From Bacillota bacterium (lineage in GTDB: Bacteria; Bacillota; Clostridia; Lachnospirales; Bianqueaceae): a stretch of 64,000 nt of DNA. The notes under the pieces are model-generated. The model did no database searches. It had not been told where the DNA came from and saw nothing but the letters and a program-made list of their open reading frames with translations. Positions 25,253-32,606 of the stretch are shown piece after piece; within the stretch, counting starts at the first letter, position 1; the number at the start of each line of letters is the position of its first letter. The DNA is taken from positions 1 through 64,000 of the forward strand of contig JAFRZL010000051.1 in assembly GCA_017442535.1 (NCBI GenBank). Reading direction: 5' to 3'. The position numbers and the translations under genes were made by a program.

Positions 25253-25648
25253 TTACAAAGACTCCAATAAAGAGGCGGCATATCCGGGCGGCATAGAGGT
25301 ATAGATATACGCGTCGATCTGATACGTATCCCGTGCGTGCTGCACTTCCCGGACCAGCTCAGAGGGCACGCCCTCATGCGGTTCTTCGCAGAAAAAGACC
25401 ATGCGGCAGGACGGCAGCTGTCCTCGGACCGCCTCGACCGCGGCCAGGCGCTCCGGCACTGTTAATCCCGGCTTATCTTTCACATCCATCAATAATAACT
25501 CAGCTCTCATGATCTTGCAGGTCGTCAGAAGCTCCCGCAATGTTGATGCATAAGAGCGGTACACCTTAAACTGCCCGGCGTCCTGCAGTGTCCGGCCGAT
25601 CGCCCCCGCCAGTTCTCCGTCACTGATGCTAAGGACTACATTTCTCAC
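25253..25648 (-). CDS. CheY-like (degenerate receiver) protein
   Basis: 131 residues from a GTG at 25648 preceded by AGGGGGTG; an upstream ATG would add a 40-residue extension that does not look like protein. The sequence has the alternating strand/helix layout of a response-regulator receiver domain: NVVLSISDGELAGAIGRTL, then LLLMDVKDKPG with the candidate phospho-acceptor Asp, and CRMVFFCEEP. No DNA-binding output domain and no kinase gene are nearby. The acidic pocket is weak (SDGE in place of DD/ED), so phosphorylation is uncertain. A perfect palindrome CCCCCATATGGGGG lies about 70 bases upstream. Confidence 0.55.
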   Translation of the reverse strand: MRNVVLSISDGELAGAIGRTLQDAGQFKVYRSYASTLRELLTTCKIMRAELLLMDVKDKPGLTVPERLAAVEAVRGQLPSCRMVFFCEEPHEGVPSELVREVQHARDTYQIDAYIYTSMPPGYAASLLESL

Positions 25649-25717
25649 GGTTTTACACCCCCTATGTCTACCGTAATACACTACAATTATCATAACGCGA
25701 AAACGTGTACATATCAT

Positions 25718-25731
25718 CCCCCATATGGGGG
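25718..25731. promoter_or_regulatory. Perfect 14-bp palindrome CCCCCATATGGGGG
   Basis: It lies between the divergent CheY-like gene and the infC promoter, 66 bases before the -35 box of infC. It could be an operator for either. No known regulator is assigned. Confidence 0.4.
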
Positions 25732-25796
25732 GCAGTACGGAAATGAATTGATGCATTCTCCCAAGCATTTTTCCTGAAAAATATTTTCAAAAAGGC

Positions 25797-25825
25797 TTGA
25801 CAAACAGGAGACGGCGTAGTATAAT
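25797..25825 (+). promoter_or_regulatory. Promoter of infC-rpmI-rplT
   Basis: TTGACA, 17 bases, TATAAT: perfect consensus boxes and spacing. It produces a ~200-base leader before infC. Confidence 0.95.
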
Positions 25826-25831
25826 ATTATG

Positions 25832-26013
25832 CGTATGTAATAAGTAGAAGTTACCGCTTCTCACCTTCACATTGGGATATGCAGAGGGTTTATAGAGATC
25901 ATAACAGAGGCAGACTCTGTTTTTGCGGCGGACTTCTTATGCAGTCCGCATTTTTATGCGGCAAGCCCGGCAAGTCATGTGCACGCCATGCGGCACCGGC
26001 CGGGGACTATAAG
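25832..26013 (+). ncRNA. infC-rpmI-rplT leader with intrinsic attenuator
   Basis: A long untranslated leader carries a 7-bp hairpin GCGGACT / AGTCCGC (25928-25949) followed by ATTTTT, a typical premature terminator. Further complementary segments lie on both sides (for example ATAGAGATC, CAGAGGCAGACTCTG). In Firmicutes this operon is controlled by L20 binding to its leader. The arrangement fits that, but I cannot confirm the L20-binding fold. Confidence 0.7.
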
Positions 26014-26029
26014 TTGGAGGTGTCCTACT

Positions 26030-26536
26030 ATTAACGAAGTATTGATCAATGAGGAGATTCGGGACCGTGAAGTACGTGTGATCGATTCTGACGGAACTCA
26101 GTTGGGCATTATGCCTACGCGTGATGCTCTCAGACTGGCTCAGGAGAAGGAGCTGGATCTGATCAATATTGCCCCGCAGGCGACGCCGCCTGTCTGCAAG
26201 ATCCTGGACTTCGGCAAATACCGTTTCGAGCAGACCAAGCGGGAAAAAGAAGCCAAGAAAAAGCAAAAGGTGATCGAGATCAAAGAGGTGCGCCTGTCAC
26301 CCAATATCGATGATCACGACATGGAGACCAAGGCCAAGAGCGCAGCCAAATTCCTGCAGAACGGGGATAAGGTCAAAGTATCCGTCCGTTTCCGCGGACG
26401 TGAGCTTTCGCGCACCGAGATCGGCAAGAAGGTGCTGGATGATTTTGTCGAGAGTATCTCCGACGTGGCCACGGTGGAGAAGCCTGCCCGGATGGAAGGG
26501 CGCAGTATGGTAATGTTTTTGATGCCCAAGCGCTAA
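26030..26536 (+). CDS. infC: Translation initiation factor IF-3, ATT start
   Basis: 168 residues. IF3-N and IF3-C domains are complete: NEVLINEEIRDREVRVID, linker KREKEAKKKQKVIEIKEVRLSP, and the C-terminal VSVRFRGRELS. The start codon is ATT at 26030, 7 bases behind TTGGAGGTG. The next upstream ATG in frame would add a 17-residue extension of unrelated sequence. Starting at a non-canonical codon that IF3 itself rejects is the classic autoregulation of infC. IF3 binds the 30S subunit and proofreads start codons. rpmI and rplT follow. Confidence 0.97.
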   Translation: MNEVLINEEIRDREVRVIDSDGTQLGIMPTRDALRLAQEKELDLINIAPQATPPVCKILDFGKYRFEQTKREKEAKKKQKVIEIKEVRLSPNIDDHDMETKAKSAAKFLQNGDKVKVSVRFRGRELSRTEIGKKVLDDFVESISDVATVEKPARMEGRSMVMFLMPKR

Positions 26537-26617
26537 AGATTTTGATGATCGAATGCGTTTAGCATATACTCCCGGTCTGCGGGAGAGGCGATAGCAAGTA
26601 ATAAGGAGGATTATATC

Positions 26618-26815
26618 ATGCCTAAGATGAAGTCTAAGAGAGCTGCCGCTAAGCGGTTCAGCGTTACCGGTACCGGAAAGCTGAAGAGATTCAAGGCCTA
26701 CAAGAGCCATATTCTGACCAAGAAGACCACCAAGAGAAAGCGCAACCTTCGTAAGGCGACCATGATGGACGCTACCAACGAGAAGGTAATGAAGAAAGTA
26801 CTGCCGTATCTTTAA
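26618..26815 (+). CDS. rpmI: 50S ribosomal protein L35
   Basis: 65 residues, very basic: [29 protein letters not shown] and [11 protein letters not shown] are diagnostic of bL35. AAGGAGGATTATATC precedes the ATG. Standard position between infC and rplT. Confidence 0.98.
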   Translation: MPKMKSKRAAAKRFSVTGTGKLKRFKAYKSHILTKKTTKRKRNLRKATMMDATNEKVMKKVLPYL

Positions 26816-26861
26816 TCGGTCAGCCGGAACAACGAGTTAATTATTTGAGGAGGAACAGATC

Positions 26862-27218
26862 ATGGCAAGAGTTAAAGGAGCATTAAATGCCCGCAAGAGA
26901 CATAAGAGAACACTGAAGCTGGCGAAGGGCTATTTCGGTGCCCGTTCCACACAGTACCGCAGCGCTAAGGCTGCTGTTATGCGCGCACAGCGCTTTGCCT
27001 ATGTAGGCCGCCGTCTTAAGAAGAGAGATTTCCGCAAGCTGTGGATCGCCCGTATCAACGCTGCCTGCCATTTGAACGACATTTCTTACAGCCGCTTCAT
27101 GTATGGACTGAAGCTCGCCGAAGTTAAGCTGGACCGCAAGGTTCTGGCTGACATTGCCGTTAATGATCCCAACGGTTTCACCAAGCTGGTCGAGACCGCC
27201 AAGGAGAAGCTGGCCTGA
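26862..27218 (+). CDS. rplT: 50S ribosomal protein L20
   Basis: 118 residues. [38 protein letters not shown] and the basic N-terminal extension identify bL20, an early 50S assembly protein and the presumed repressor acting on its own leader. TTGAGGAGGAACA precedes the start and a terminator follows 21 bases behind the stop. Confidence 0.98.
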   Translation: MARVKGALNARKRHKRTLKLAKGYFGARSTQYRSAKAAVMRAQRFAYVGRRLKKRDFRKLWIARINAACHLNDISYSRFMYGLKLAEVKLDRKVLADIAVNDPNGFTKLVETAKEKLA

Positions 27219-27239
27219 TTGTCTGATTGCATATAATAG

Positions 27240-27268
27240 CCCGGAGTCCGTGAGGACCCCGGGTTTTT
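27240..27268 (+). terminator. Terminator of infC-rpmI-rplT
   Basis: CCCGG-A-GTCC / GGAC-C-CCGGG around a GTGA tetraloop, then TTTTT. Confidence 0.92.
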
Positions 27269-27298
27269 ATACGGCCTTGGCCGGTCCCAAGCTTTATC

Positions 27299-27327
27299 TT
27301 GACTTTTTATGAAAAGAACGGTATGAT
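27299..27327 (+). promoter_or_regulatory. Promoter of the acyl-ACP thioesterase gene
   Basis: TTGACT, 17 bases, TATGAT. It leaves a ~140-base untranslated leader in which I see no clear riboswitch. Confidence 0.75.
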
Positions 27328-27469
27328 CTAAGGGCGGGCCGGGAGATCACGGCCAAACAGATCTCCCGGACGATCAGGCGTATGAAACGGCAGATAGAAG
27401 AGATCGGTTATCGTCTAAAAAGAGCTGATTTTCGAGTGATGCGATTCTTCGAAGAGAAAGGAAACGATT

Positions 27470-28183
27470 ATGTTTACAGAGTCTTTCAGAGTGCGCTACG
27501 CGGACCTTGGGCCGGATGCCTATGTGCGTCCGACAGCCATACTGGAGTATCTCCAGGAAATTGCGACAGATCATTCCGGCGAAGTCGGGTATGACCTGTA
27601 CAGGATGCGGTCCGAGTACATGGGCTGGGCCATTCTGTGCTGGGATGTGAGGCTTGGCCGGCCGATCCGCTGGGCGGAGAAACTGACGGCGCGTACCTGG
27701 CCCTACAGCTTCAGCGGGGCGATCGGTAAGCGCCGGCTCGAATTGTGGTCAGAGAACGAAGAATTGCTTGTCCAGGCGGATTCCTGGTGGGCCCTGATCG
27801 ATCTGCGCACACATCAGACGCGAAATATCCCGCCCGAAATGAAAGAAGCGTTCCGGACGGATGGAGAAGCTCCTTTCCACCTTCGCCGGCCGCGGGGCAA
27901 AGCCTCCGAACAGCTTGGGGAGTACCCAGTCAGAGAAATGGATTTTGATACCAACGGGCACGTCAACAATATACGCTTCGCCGAAATGGCTTTTTCGGCT
28001 CTGCCGCCGGCGGAGCCCGGAAAAATCAGTGAATTCATGGTGGAATACAAGCGCCAGGGCATGCGCGGCGACCGGATCATGCCCGCGCGCAGCCTCGAGG
28101 AAGGCGGAGCCTATGTGGAGCTCGCCAATCCTGAAGGCCTGGTTTTTGTGAAGCTGCAGGTATTACAGGAGACTCAGTCGTAA
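27470..28183 (+). CDS. Acyl-ACP thioesterase (FatA/FatB family)
   Basis: 237 residues, tandem hot-dog fold. The first half opens FTESFRVRYADLGPDAYVRPTAILEYLQEIATDHS. The catalytic segment in the second half is DFDTNGHVNNIRFAEM (Asn and His of the active site). The enzyme hydrolyses acyl-ACP to release free fatty acids in the cytoplasm, as in other Clostridia. GAAAGGAAACG precedes the ATG. Its last ten bases overlap the convergent SseB-like gene, leaving no room for a terminator between them. Confidence 0.9.
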   Translation: MFTESFRVRYADLGPDAYVRPTAILEYLQEIATDHSGEVGYDLYRMRSEYMGWAILCWDVRLGRPIRWAEKLTARTWPYSFSGAIGKRRLELWSENEELLVQADSWWALIDLRTHQTRNIPPEMKEAFRTDGEAPFHLRRPRGKASEQLGEYPVREMDFDTNGHVNNIRFAEMAFSALPPAEPGKISEFMVEYKRQGMRGDRIMPARSLEEGGAYVELANPEGLVFVKLQVLQETQS

Positions 28184-29325
28184 GCGAAGAACTGATACAG
28201 GATATTGCCGTTCGCAAGCATTTTGCGGACGGCATTTTCTATTTGTGCAGGCTCCTGCAGAACAGGAGACAGATACAGCTGAACCAGTTTGATGAAGTCT
28301 GTTTCTTCGGTTTGGAGAGTCTGGCGGAGTTTCTGCGTCAGACGGGCAGCCTCGTCCGCACAGATTTGATAATGACAGTCATCCGCCCTTTCAAAATCCA
28401 GACTGTAGGAGAGTGTCCATCCGTCCTCACCGCGGAATTCCGAAACCTGAAACAGCCTGGTCTGCTCAAGCGGTTCCTGCCGATACAGATGGCTCCCGAA
28501 TTGATTATAGTAAAAGGGTGCGATCCCCTGTTCCCGCAACTGATCCTTCATCGCGGGGAACATGACATAATCCAGAGGCCGGACAGGCTTCAGTGGCTGC
28601 AGCTTCGCGTTAAGATCCGCAAATAATTCTTTGGGGTCCGGAACCTGTCCATCGATCACGATCAGGAAGCTCTGTTCCCCCTTCTGCTGCATCAGTGCCA
28701 TAAAGGCCTTGTTGATTGTGCGATTTTTCCTGAATTCATTGATCATCAGATCTTTCAGCGGCCGGACGGTGTGATTCAGATTGCTCAGAATGACCTGCGT
28801 CCCGGCCTCGAGCACATGATCCACGACGCGTTTTTCGGCCAGATCCATGGCCTGCCTCGTCAGCGTCAGCGGATCGGAAAAAGCGTTGATCACAAGGCCT
28901 TCAAGGTCGGTGCGGGCCGCACAGAATTCGAGCACTTGCTTACCGCTCATCTGGATCCACGAAAATCTGCTGCGATAGTTCTCGGGGCTTTCTTCGCTGG
29001 AGGTAAATACCGGGAAGAAGAGGCCTCCATTTCCGCCTTTCAGAATATCCGGCTTCATGTGGAGCGGCGATTTTAACTGGATCTGATCGCCCTGCTTGAC
29101 ATTCTTCAATGTTTCCAGGTCCTCCGCGGAGGGCTCAATCGACATGGGGACCCAGAAGATGCTCCCCTGGAAGCTCTGAATGATCGAAAGCAGAGGCGCG
29201 TTAACGGACGGATCCGCTTTGTACCGGCTGATCAGTTCTTTGACGGAATGCTCCACCGGTTCGGCAGCGGCTTTGGAAACAGCCGGTCCGGCGGCGGGAA
29301 TGGTGCGTTTCTTTTTGAAAATCAT
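28174..29325 (-). CDS. SseB family protein
   Basis: 383 residues. Residues ~28-150 resemble the SseB N-terminal domain (VPMSIEPSA, FPVFTSSEE, LEGLVINAFSDPLTLTRQ). The rest matches the partner SseB C-terminal domain, with LIVIDG and FFAYD at the end. SseB was named for enhanced serine sensitivity in E. coli; its biochemical role is unknown. The basic/Ala-rich N-terminus (KKKRTIPAAGP) has no signal peptide. It is the last gene of a three-gene minus-strand unit with a zinc-ribbon protein and another unknown. AAAGGAATACCT precedes the ATG. Confidence 0.8.
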   Translation of the reverse strand: MIFKKKRTIPAAGPAVSKAAAEPVEHSVKELISRYKADPSVNAPLLSIIQSFQGSIFWVPMSIEPSAEDLETLKNVKQGDQIQLKSPLHMKPDILKGGNGGLFFPVFTSSEESPENYRSRFSWIQMSGKQVLEFCAARTDLEGLVINAFSDPLTLTRQAMDLAEKRVVDHVLEAGTQVILSNLNHTVRPLKDLMINEFRKNRTINKAFMALMQQKGEQSFLIVIDGQVPDPKELFADLNAKLQPLKPVRPLDYVMFPAMKDQLREQGIAPFYYNQFGSHLYRQEPLEQTRLFQVSEFRGEDGWTLSYSLDFERADDCHYQICADEAARLTQKLRQTLQTEETDFIKLVQLYLSPVLQEPAQIENAVRKMLANGNILYQFFAYD

Positions 29326-29355
29326 AGGTATTCCTTTCTATGACGGAGCGGACCG

Positions 29356-30690
29356 TCAGATCCAGAGCGTTCCGTAGCCGACACGCTCCGGCGGATCGTA
29401 ATTTTCGATATAGGGGCCTTCCTCCAGGACTTCAATCACAGCGGAATTGGGAACAATACCCTTGATCAGCTCCTGGTGAAGCGTATACAGATTGCTGATC
29501 CGCGTGAGATTCAAGGCATTTTCTTTGGTCAGGACGGGATAAGAGACATCGTAGCCATGATAATAATTGCCGTCCACAAGGCAGGAGAAGAACACTTTCG
29601 CCCTCGGATCATAGTAGCATTGACTTGAAAAAGAATAGATAGTACTCTTGCGGATTTCATCGGCCTTCTGTTCGATCTGCCCGGGAGTGATCACAGCCTT
29701 GATCATCCGGTCGGCTTCCTGCACCGGGTCGAAAAGGGAAAATGGGGTTATGGAAGGATTTTCGGACAGAACATATCCGCCCATGGTCAGATAATAAAGA
29801 TACTCCCCGTCTGAGCGGAGTGCAAGAATATAGGATGAGCTTCGGATAGTATTCCTGGAGGCCGGCTCCTTCAAATCCGGGTGCTTGCCAAGCGCGGCCG
29901 GATCATGGGCGGTAATATAGCGGATCCCGATCATCGAATCAGGGATGGCAAAGAGGTCGCCCCGGCAGTTGACGGTATAGAGTGCCCGCTCCTGATTTAT
30001 GCCTAACTTCTCGCGGAGAGGGAGCAGGTTGCAGGAGGATAGCTCGGGGACGGGGACCAGCGCGCGTCCGTATGGATCTATCCCTTCGAAAGCGGATTGC
30101 TGCGGATGAATACCGTGCTCACGCAGGGCCGCGTCAAATCTTTCCCCGTAGGGCTTGATAAACTGGCGGACATCTTCCAGATGGTGCAGAAAACAATCCC
30201 TGCATTTTCCTTGAACGGACTCTGCATATGGAATGGTCTGGCCGCAGTCCTTGCATTCCAAAGTGGCCTGGGGCAGGAGTACCTCATAGCATTTCCGGCA
30301 ATAATTGATCCCAAGGATATGTTCACAGGTACTGAAGCTTTCAAGCCTTGTGCCGCAGGACTGGCAGAATAGCCCGTGGCCGCTTGCGTGAGAACTGCTG
30401 CGCAGCGCGGGCTTGCAGCCGCGTGCACGATATTCAGCCGCGATGTAGGGATCTTCCGTCACTTCCTTAGGAGCTGCATTAGATGAAGAAGTAAGGTAGG
30501 AGGGAAGGATGGGCTTTGCAGAAGCCCTGGAATCCGGCTCAGGTCTAGACGATGAGCCCTCGTTTGAAACACTGACAGGAACGGATGAATCAGGCCATTC
30601 CGGCCCGGCAGCCGGAGCCGACGCGGGTCGAATATGCTTCAGAGCCTCTTTTCCGCCCGGAATGGACCGCGGAAACAAATATCTTTTCAA
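29356..30690 (-). CDS. Zinc-ribbon protein with disordered N-terminus, unknown function
   Basis: 444 residues. Residues 1-90 are Ser/Pro/Ala-rich and probably disordered. About 108-170 hold four CxxC knuckles (CQSC, CRKC, CKDC, CRDC, with an additional Cys/His pair CEHILG between), enough for two zinc ribbons reminiscent of LIM-type arrangements. The remaining ~270 residues are a mixed alpha/beta domain (ALYTVNCRGDLFAIPDSMIG, SSYILALRSDGEYLYYLTMGG) without a recognised catalytic motif. GGAGG precedes the start. It lies 30 bases before the SseB gene, so the two are probably co-transcribed. Confidence 0.65.
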   Translation of the reverse strand: MKRYLFPRSIPGGKEALKHIRPASAPAAGPEWPDSSVPVSVSNEGSSSRPEPDSRASAKPILPSYLTSSSNAAPKEVTEDPYIAAEYRARGCKPALRSSSHASGHGLFCQSCGTRLESFSTCEHILGINYCRKCYEVLLPQATLECKDCGQTIPYAESVQGKCRDCFLHHLEDVRQFIKPYGERFDAALREHGIHPQQSAFEGIDPYGRALVPVPELSSCNLLPLREKLGINQERALYTVNCRGDLFAIPDSMIGIRYITAHDPAALGKHPDLKEPASRNTIRSSSYILALRSDGEYLYYLTMGGYVLSENPSITPFSLFDPVQEADRMIKAVITPGQIEQKADEIRKSTIYSFSSQCYYDPRAKVFFSCLVDGNYYHGYDVSYPVLTKENALNLTRISNLYTLHQELIKGIVPNSAVIEVLEEGPYIENYDPPERVGYGTLWI

Positions 30691-30769
30691 TGGATCAGCC
30701 TCCTGAAAGGGCGCCCCGCGCAGGGCGCCGGGTTATCAATACGTCTGCCTTTACGACAAAAAGCAAAAA

Positions 30770-30789
30770 CCCTGAGAGTGATCTCAGGG
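30770..30789 (-). terminator. Terminator or attenuator between two unknown genes
   Basis: On the minus strand CCCTGAGA-TCAC-TCTCAGGG is followed by TTTTTGC. A second GC-rich inverted repeat (GGCGCCC / GGGCGCC) lies nearer the next gene at about 30711-30729. Confidence 0.75.
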
Positions 30790-30804
30790 GAGGGAATAGT
30801 CGGG

Positions 30805-31464
30805 TTATTTTTTACCGAACAGACGGGCAAAAAACCCCTTCTTCTGCGGCTCTGCCGCCTGTTCGGGAGCCTTGGCCGGCTGTGCGGAAGGAGCAGTCTT
30901 CGCAGGCGCGTTCTGACCGGCCGGAGCGGTGCGCTTCGAGACAGCAGCGGGAGCCGATGCTTTCGGAGGCATGACAACCAGCTGGAAGTTTTCGTACATG
31001 GAGTCCAGCTCCAGAACCTTACGGCGGAAAGTATTCCAGTCCTCATTGCCGACATCAAGTGGCTGGATATAATAATTCATGACTTCATCCGGGTTGCGTT
31101 TGTAAAGTCCCGACTGGTACAGGCCTTCCACGCCGCCCTGAATGCAAATGCAGATCGAATTGATAAAACGCGGATCGTAGGTCAGAGAAATCATATAGCC
31201 GATCCCGCCCGAATGAAGCGGCACGGGAGAGGAGCTTTTGATAAATTGATGATAGGCAAAATCCTTGGCCACAGCGGTCTTGTAATGGATGCGTGTCTCC
31301 GGATCTTTGTCATGGATTTTTTCCTGCAGATCCGCGGGAAGTGTACTGAAAACACCATTATTATGCATTTCATTGATGGCATTATCCATCATAACCGTCA
31401 GACGCATCTGATTTTCGGAACCTTTTTCCAGACGATCGGACAGAGCTTTGATATATTGGTCCAT
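30805..31464 (-). CDS. Unknown protein with Ala/Pro linker and amphipathic KKGFFARLFGKK tail
   Basis: 219 residues. An alpha/beta N-terminal domain (1-165: YIKALSDRLEKG, HSGGIGYMISLTYDPRF, ICICIQGGVEGLY) is followed by a low-complexity Ala/Pro/Lys linker and the short amphipathic ending KKGFFARLFGKK. Such an ending could contact membrane or a partner protein (inference). The domain is not recognised. It is the first gene of the SseB/zinc-ribbon unit, with a consensus promoter and AAAGGAGG upstream. Confidence 0.6.
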   Translation of the reverse strand: MDQYIKALSDRLEKGSENQMRLTVMMDNAINEMHNNGVFSTLPADLQEKIHDKDPETRIHYKTAVAKDFAYHQFIKSSSPVPLHSGGIGYMISLTYDPRFINSICICIQGGVEGLYQSGLYKRNPDEVMNYYIQPLDVGNEDWNTFRRKVLELDSMYENFQLVVMPPKASAPAAVSKRTAPAGQNAPAKTAPSAQPAKAPEQAAEPQKKGFFARLFGKK

Positions 31465-31501
31465 GAGAGAACCTCCTTTAATTACGCATTTTTACATATG
31501 G

Positions 31502-31530
31502 ATTATAACATGCACATCGCTCGCTGTCAA
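31502..31530 (-). promoter_or_regulatory. Promoter of the SseB/zinc-ribbon unit
   Basis: On the minus strand TTGACA, 17 bases, TATAAT: perfect consensus boxes and spacing. Confidence 0.9.
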
Positions 31531-31618
31531 GGCCGGAGCCGTGGCGGGGATTTCACTCTTGACAGATCAGGCTTTCTATGCAACTTTAATCTTACAAGAA
31601 GCAAACGGAGTGTCGACC

Positions 31619-31765
31619 ATGAATGAGGACAGAATCGTCCCGGTAGAATTTCAGGTCCTCCCGGAACATTAGAATCCATCGGAATATTCTCCCATATACT
31701 GCGAGGTGAAGCTGGCATTTGATGAAAACAAAACGGAGCCTCCCGTACAGGAAACTCCGCAATAA
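31619..31765 (+). pseudogene. Short plus-strand frame interrupted by an in-frame TAG
   Basis: ATG at 31619 behind CGGAG encodes MNEDRIVPVEFQVLPEH, then TAG, then a further 30 in-frame codons (NPSEYSPIYCEVKLAFDEN ... QETPQ) to TAA. The stretch is flanked downstream by a strong plus-strand terminator. It may be a decayed small gene or chance; nothing identifies its family. Confidence 0.3.
31727..31765 (-). terminator. Terminator of the GDPD gene
   Basis: On the minus strand CGGAG-TTTCC / GGGAGG-CTCCG around TGTAC, followed by TTTTGTTTTC. Confidence 0.65.
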
Positions 31766-31779
31766 CGATCATTTTCCCG

Positions 31780-31812
31780 GGCAGGGGCGGCGATCCGTTC
31801 CCTGCCTTTTTT
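31780..31812 (+). terminator. Plus-strand terminator
   Basis: GGCAGGG / CCCTGCC stem followed by TTTTTT, overlapping the stop codon of the convergent GDPD gene. It implies a plus-strand transcript from the 31.5 kb region. Confidence 0.65.
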
Positions 31813-32518
31813 AGTGCATATTCCCAAGCAACATATACTCGTGCAGTTTATCCGGGAAATTAACGGTCATCCCGTCAACACCTGCATCAAAGACAGACTT
31901 CATAAGCATCTCGTCTTTAATACCGTATGCTCTCACGTTAAAACCTTCCGCATGCAGATGCCGGACTAGTTCCGGTGTAACAATGTTCGCATTGGGGCAG
32001 ACTTCGGTTATTCCGATGGTCCGCATGACGGGGAGCGTCAATTCATTGACATCTTTGGTCAGATAACCGAGCCGGAATTCGGGCCCATACAGGCGCGCCC
32101 TCATCAGGCAGTTCAGATTAAACGATGTAAGCACGGTTTTCCGGGCGAGGTTAAACTCACGCAGCATGTCAATGGTTTCCCGCTCGGTAAACTCCTGCTT
32201 GAATTCAATGGCAAAGGTAATATCCCTGTCCGCGAACTCCGTCAGAAAATCCCGAAGCCGCGGGATTCTGCCGCTTTTTCCCTGCACATTGACATTCAGA
32301 ACCGACAGCTCGTCATACGTATAATCCTGTACACGGCCAGGCGCACCGGTGACACGCATCAGCGTATCATCGTGAAAAAGGACCAGCACACCGTCTTTGG
32401 TGCGGTGAATATCCGTCTCAATGCCATTCGCCCCCATCTCAAGGCCCAGACGGAAGGACTCTATGGTGTTTTCGGGCTCGTATGCACTGGCGCCCCTGTG
32501 GGCGTAATTGATGAACAT
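31811..32518 (-). CDS. Glycerophosphodiester phosphodiesterase
   Basis: 235 residues with a complete GDPD TIM-barrel signature: AHRGASAYEPENTIESF, GIETDIHRTKDGVLVLFHDDTL and AIEFKQEF, with the metal-binding Glu/Asp and the two catalytic histidines. It has no signal peptide, so the enzyme is cytoplasmic and would release glycerol-3-phosphate from glycerophosphodiesters. AGAAGGATTATTA precedes the ATG. It is separated by 88 bases from the AT-rich metallophosphoesterase gene upstream and regains the base composition of the rest of the chromosome. Confidence 0.93.
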   Translation of the reverse strand: MFINYAHRGASAYEPENTIESFRLGLEMGANGIETDIHRTKDGVLVLFHDDTLMRVTGAPGRVQDYTYDELSVLNVNVQGKSGRIPRLRDFLTEFADRDITFAIEFKQEFTERETIDMLREFNLARKTVLTSFNLNCLMRARLYGPEFRLGYLTKDVNELTLPVMRTIGITEVCPNANIVTPELVRHLHAEGFNVRAYGIKDEMLMKSVFDAGVDGMTVNFPDKLHEYMLLGNMH

Positions 32519-32606
32519 TAATAATCCTTCTTTCTACTGATTTGTGTAATGGGGTTGATATTGTGTTGCAGTCTGATGTTACCAAGAGATTATTATGTCT
32601 ATCTGT

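Noticed and set aside
27382-27594. 70-codon plus-strand frame upstream of the thioesterase
   Set aside because: It overlaps the thioesterase start out of frame, has no RBS and its second half is the shifted thioesterase sequence; it is part of the leader.
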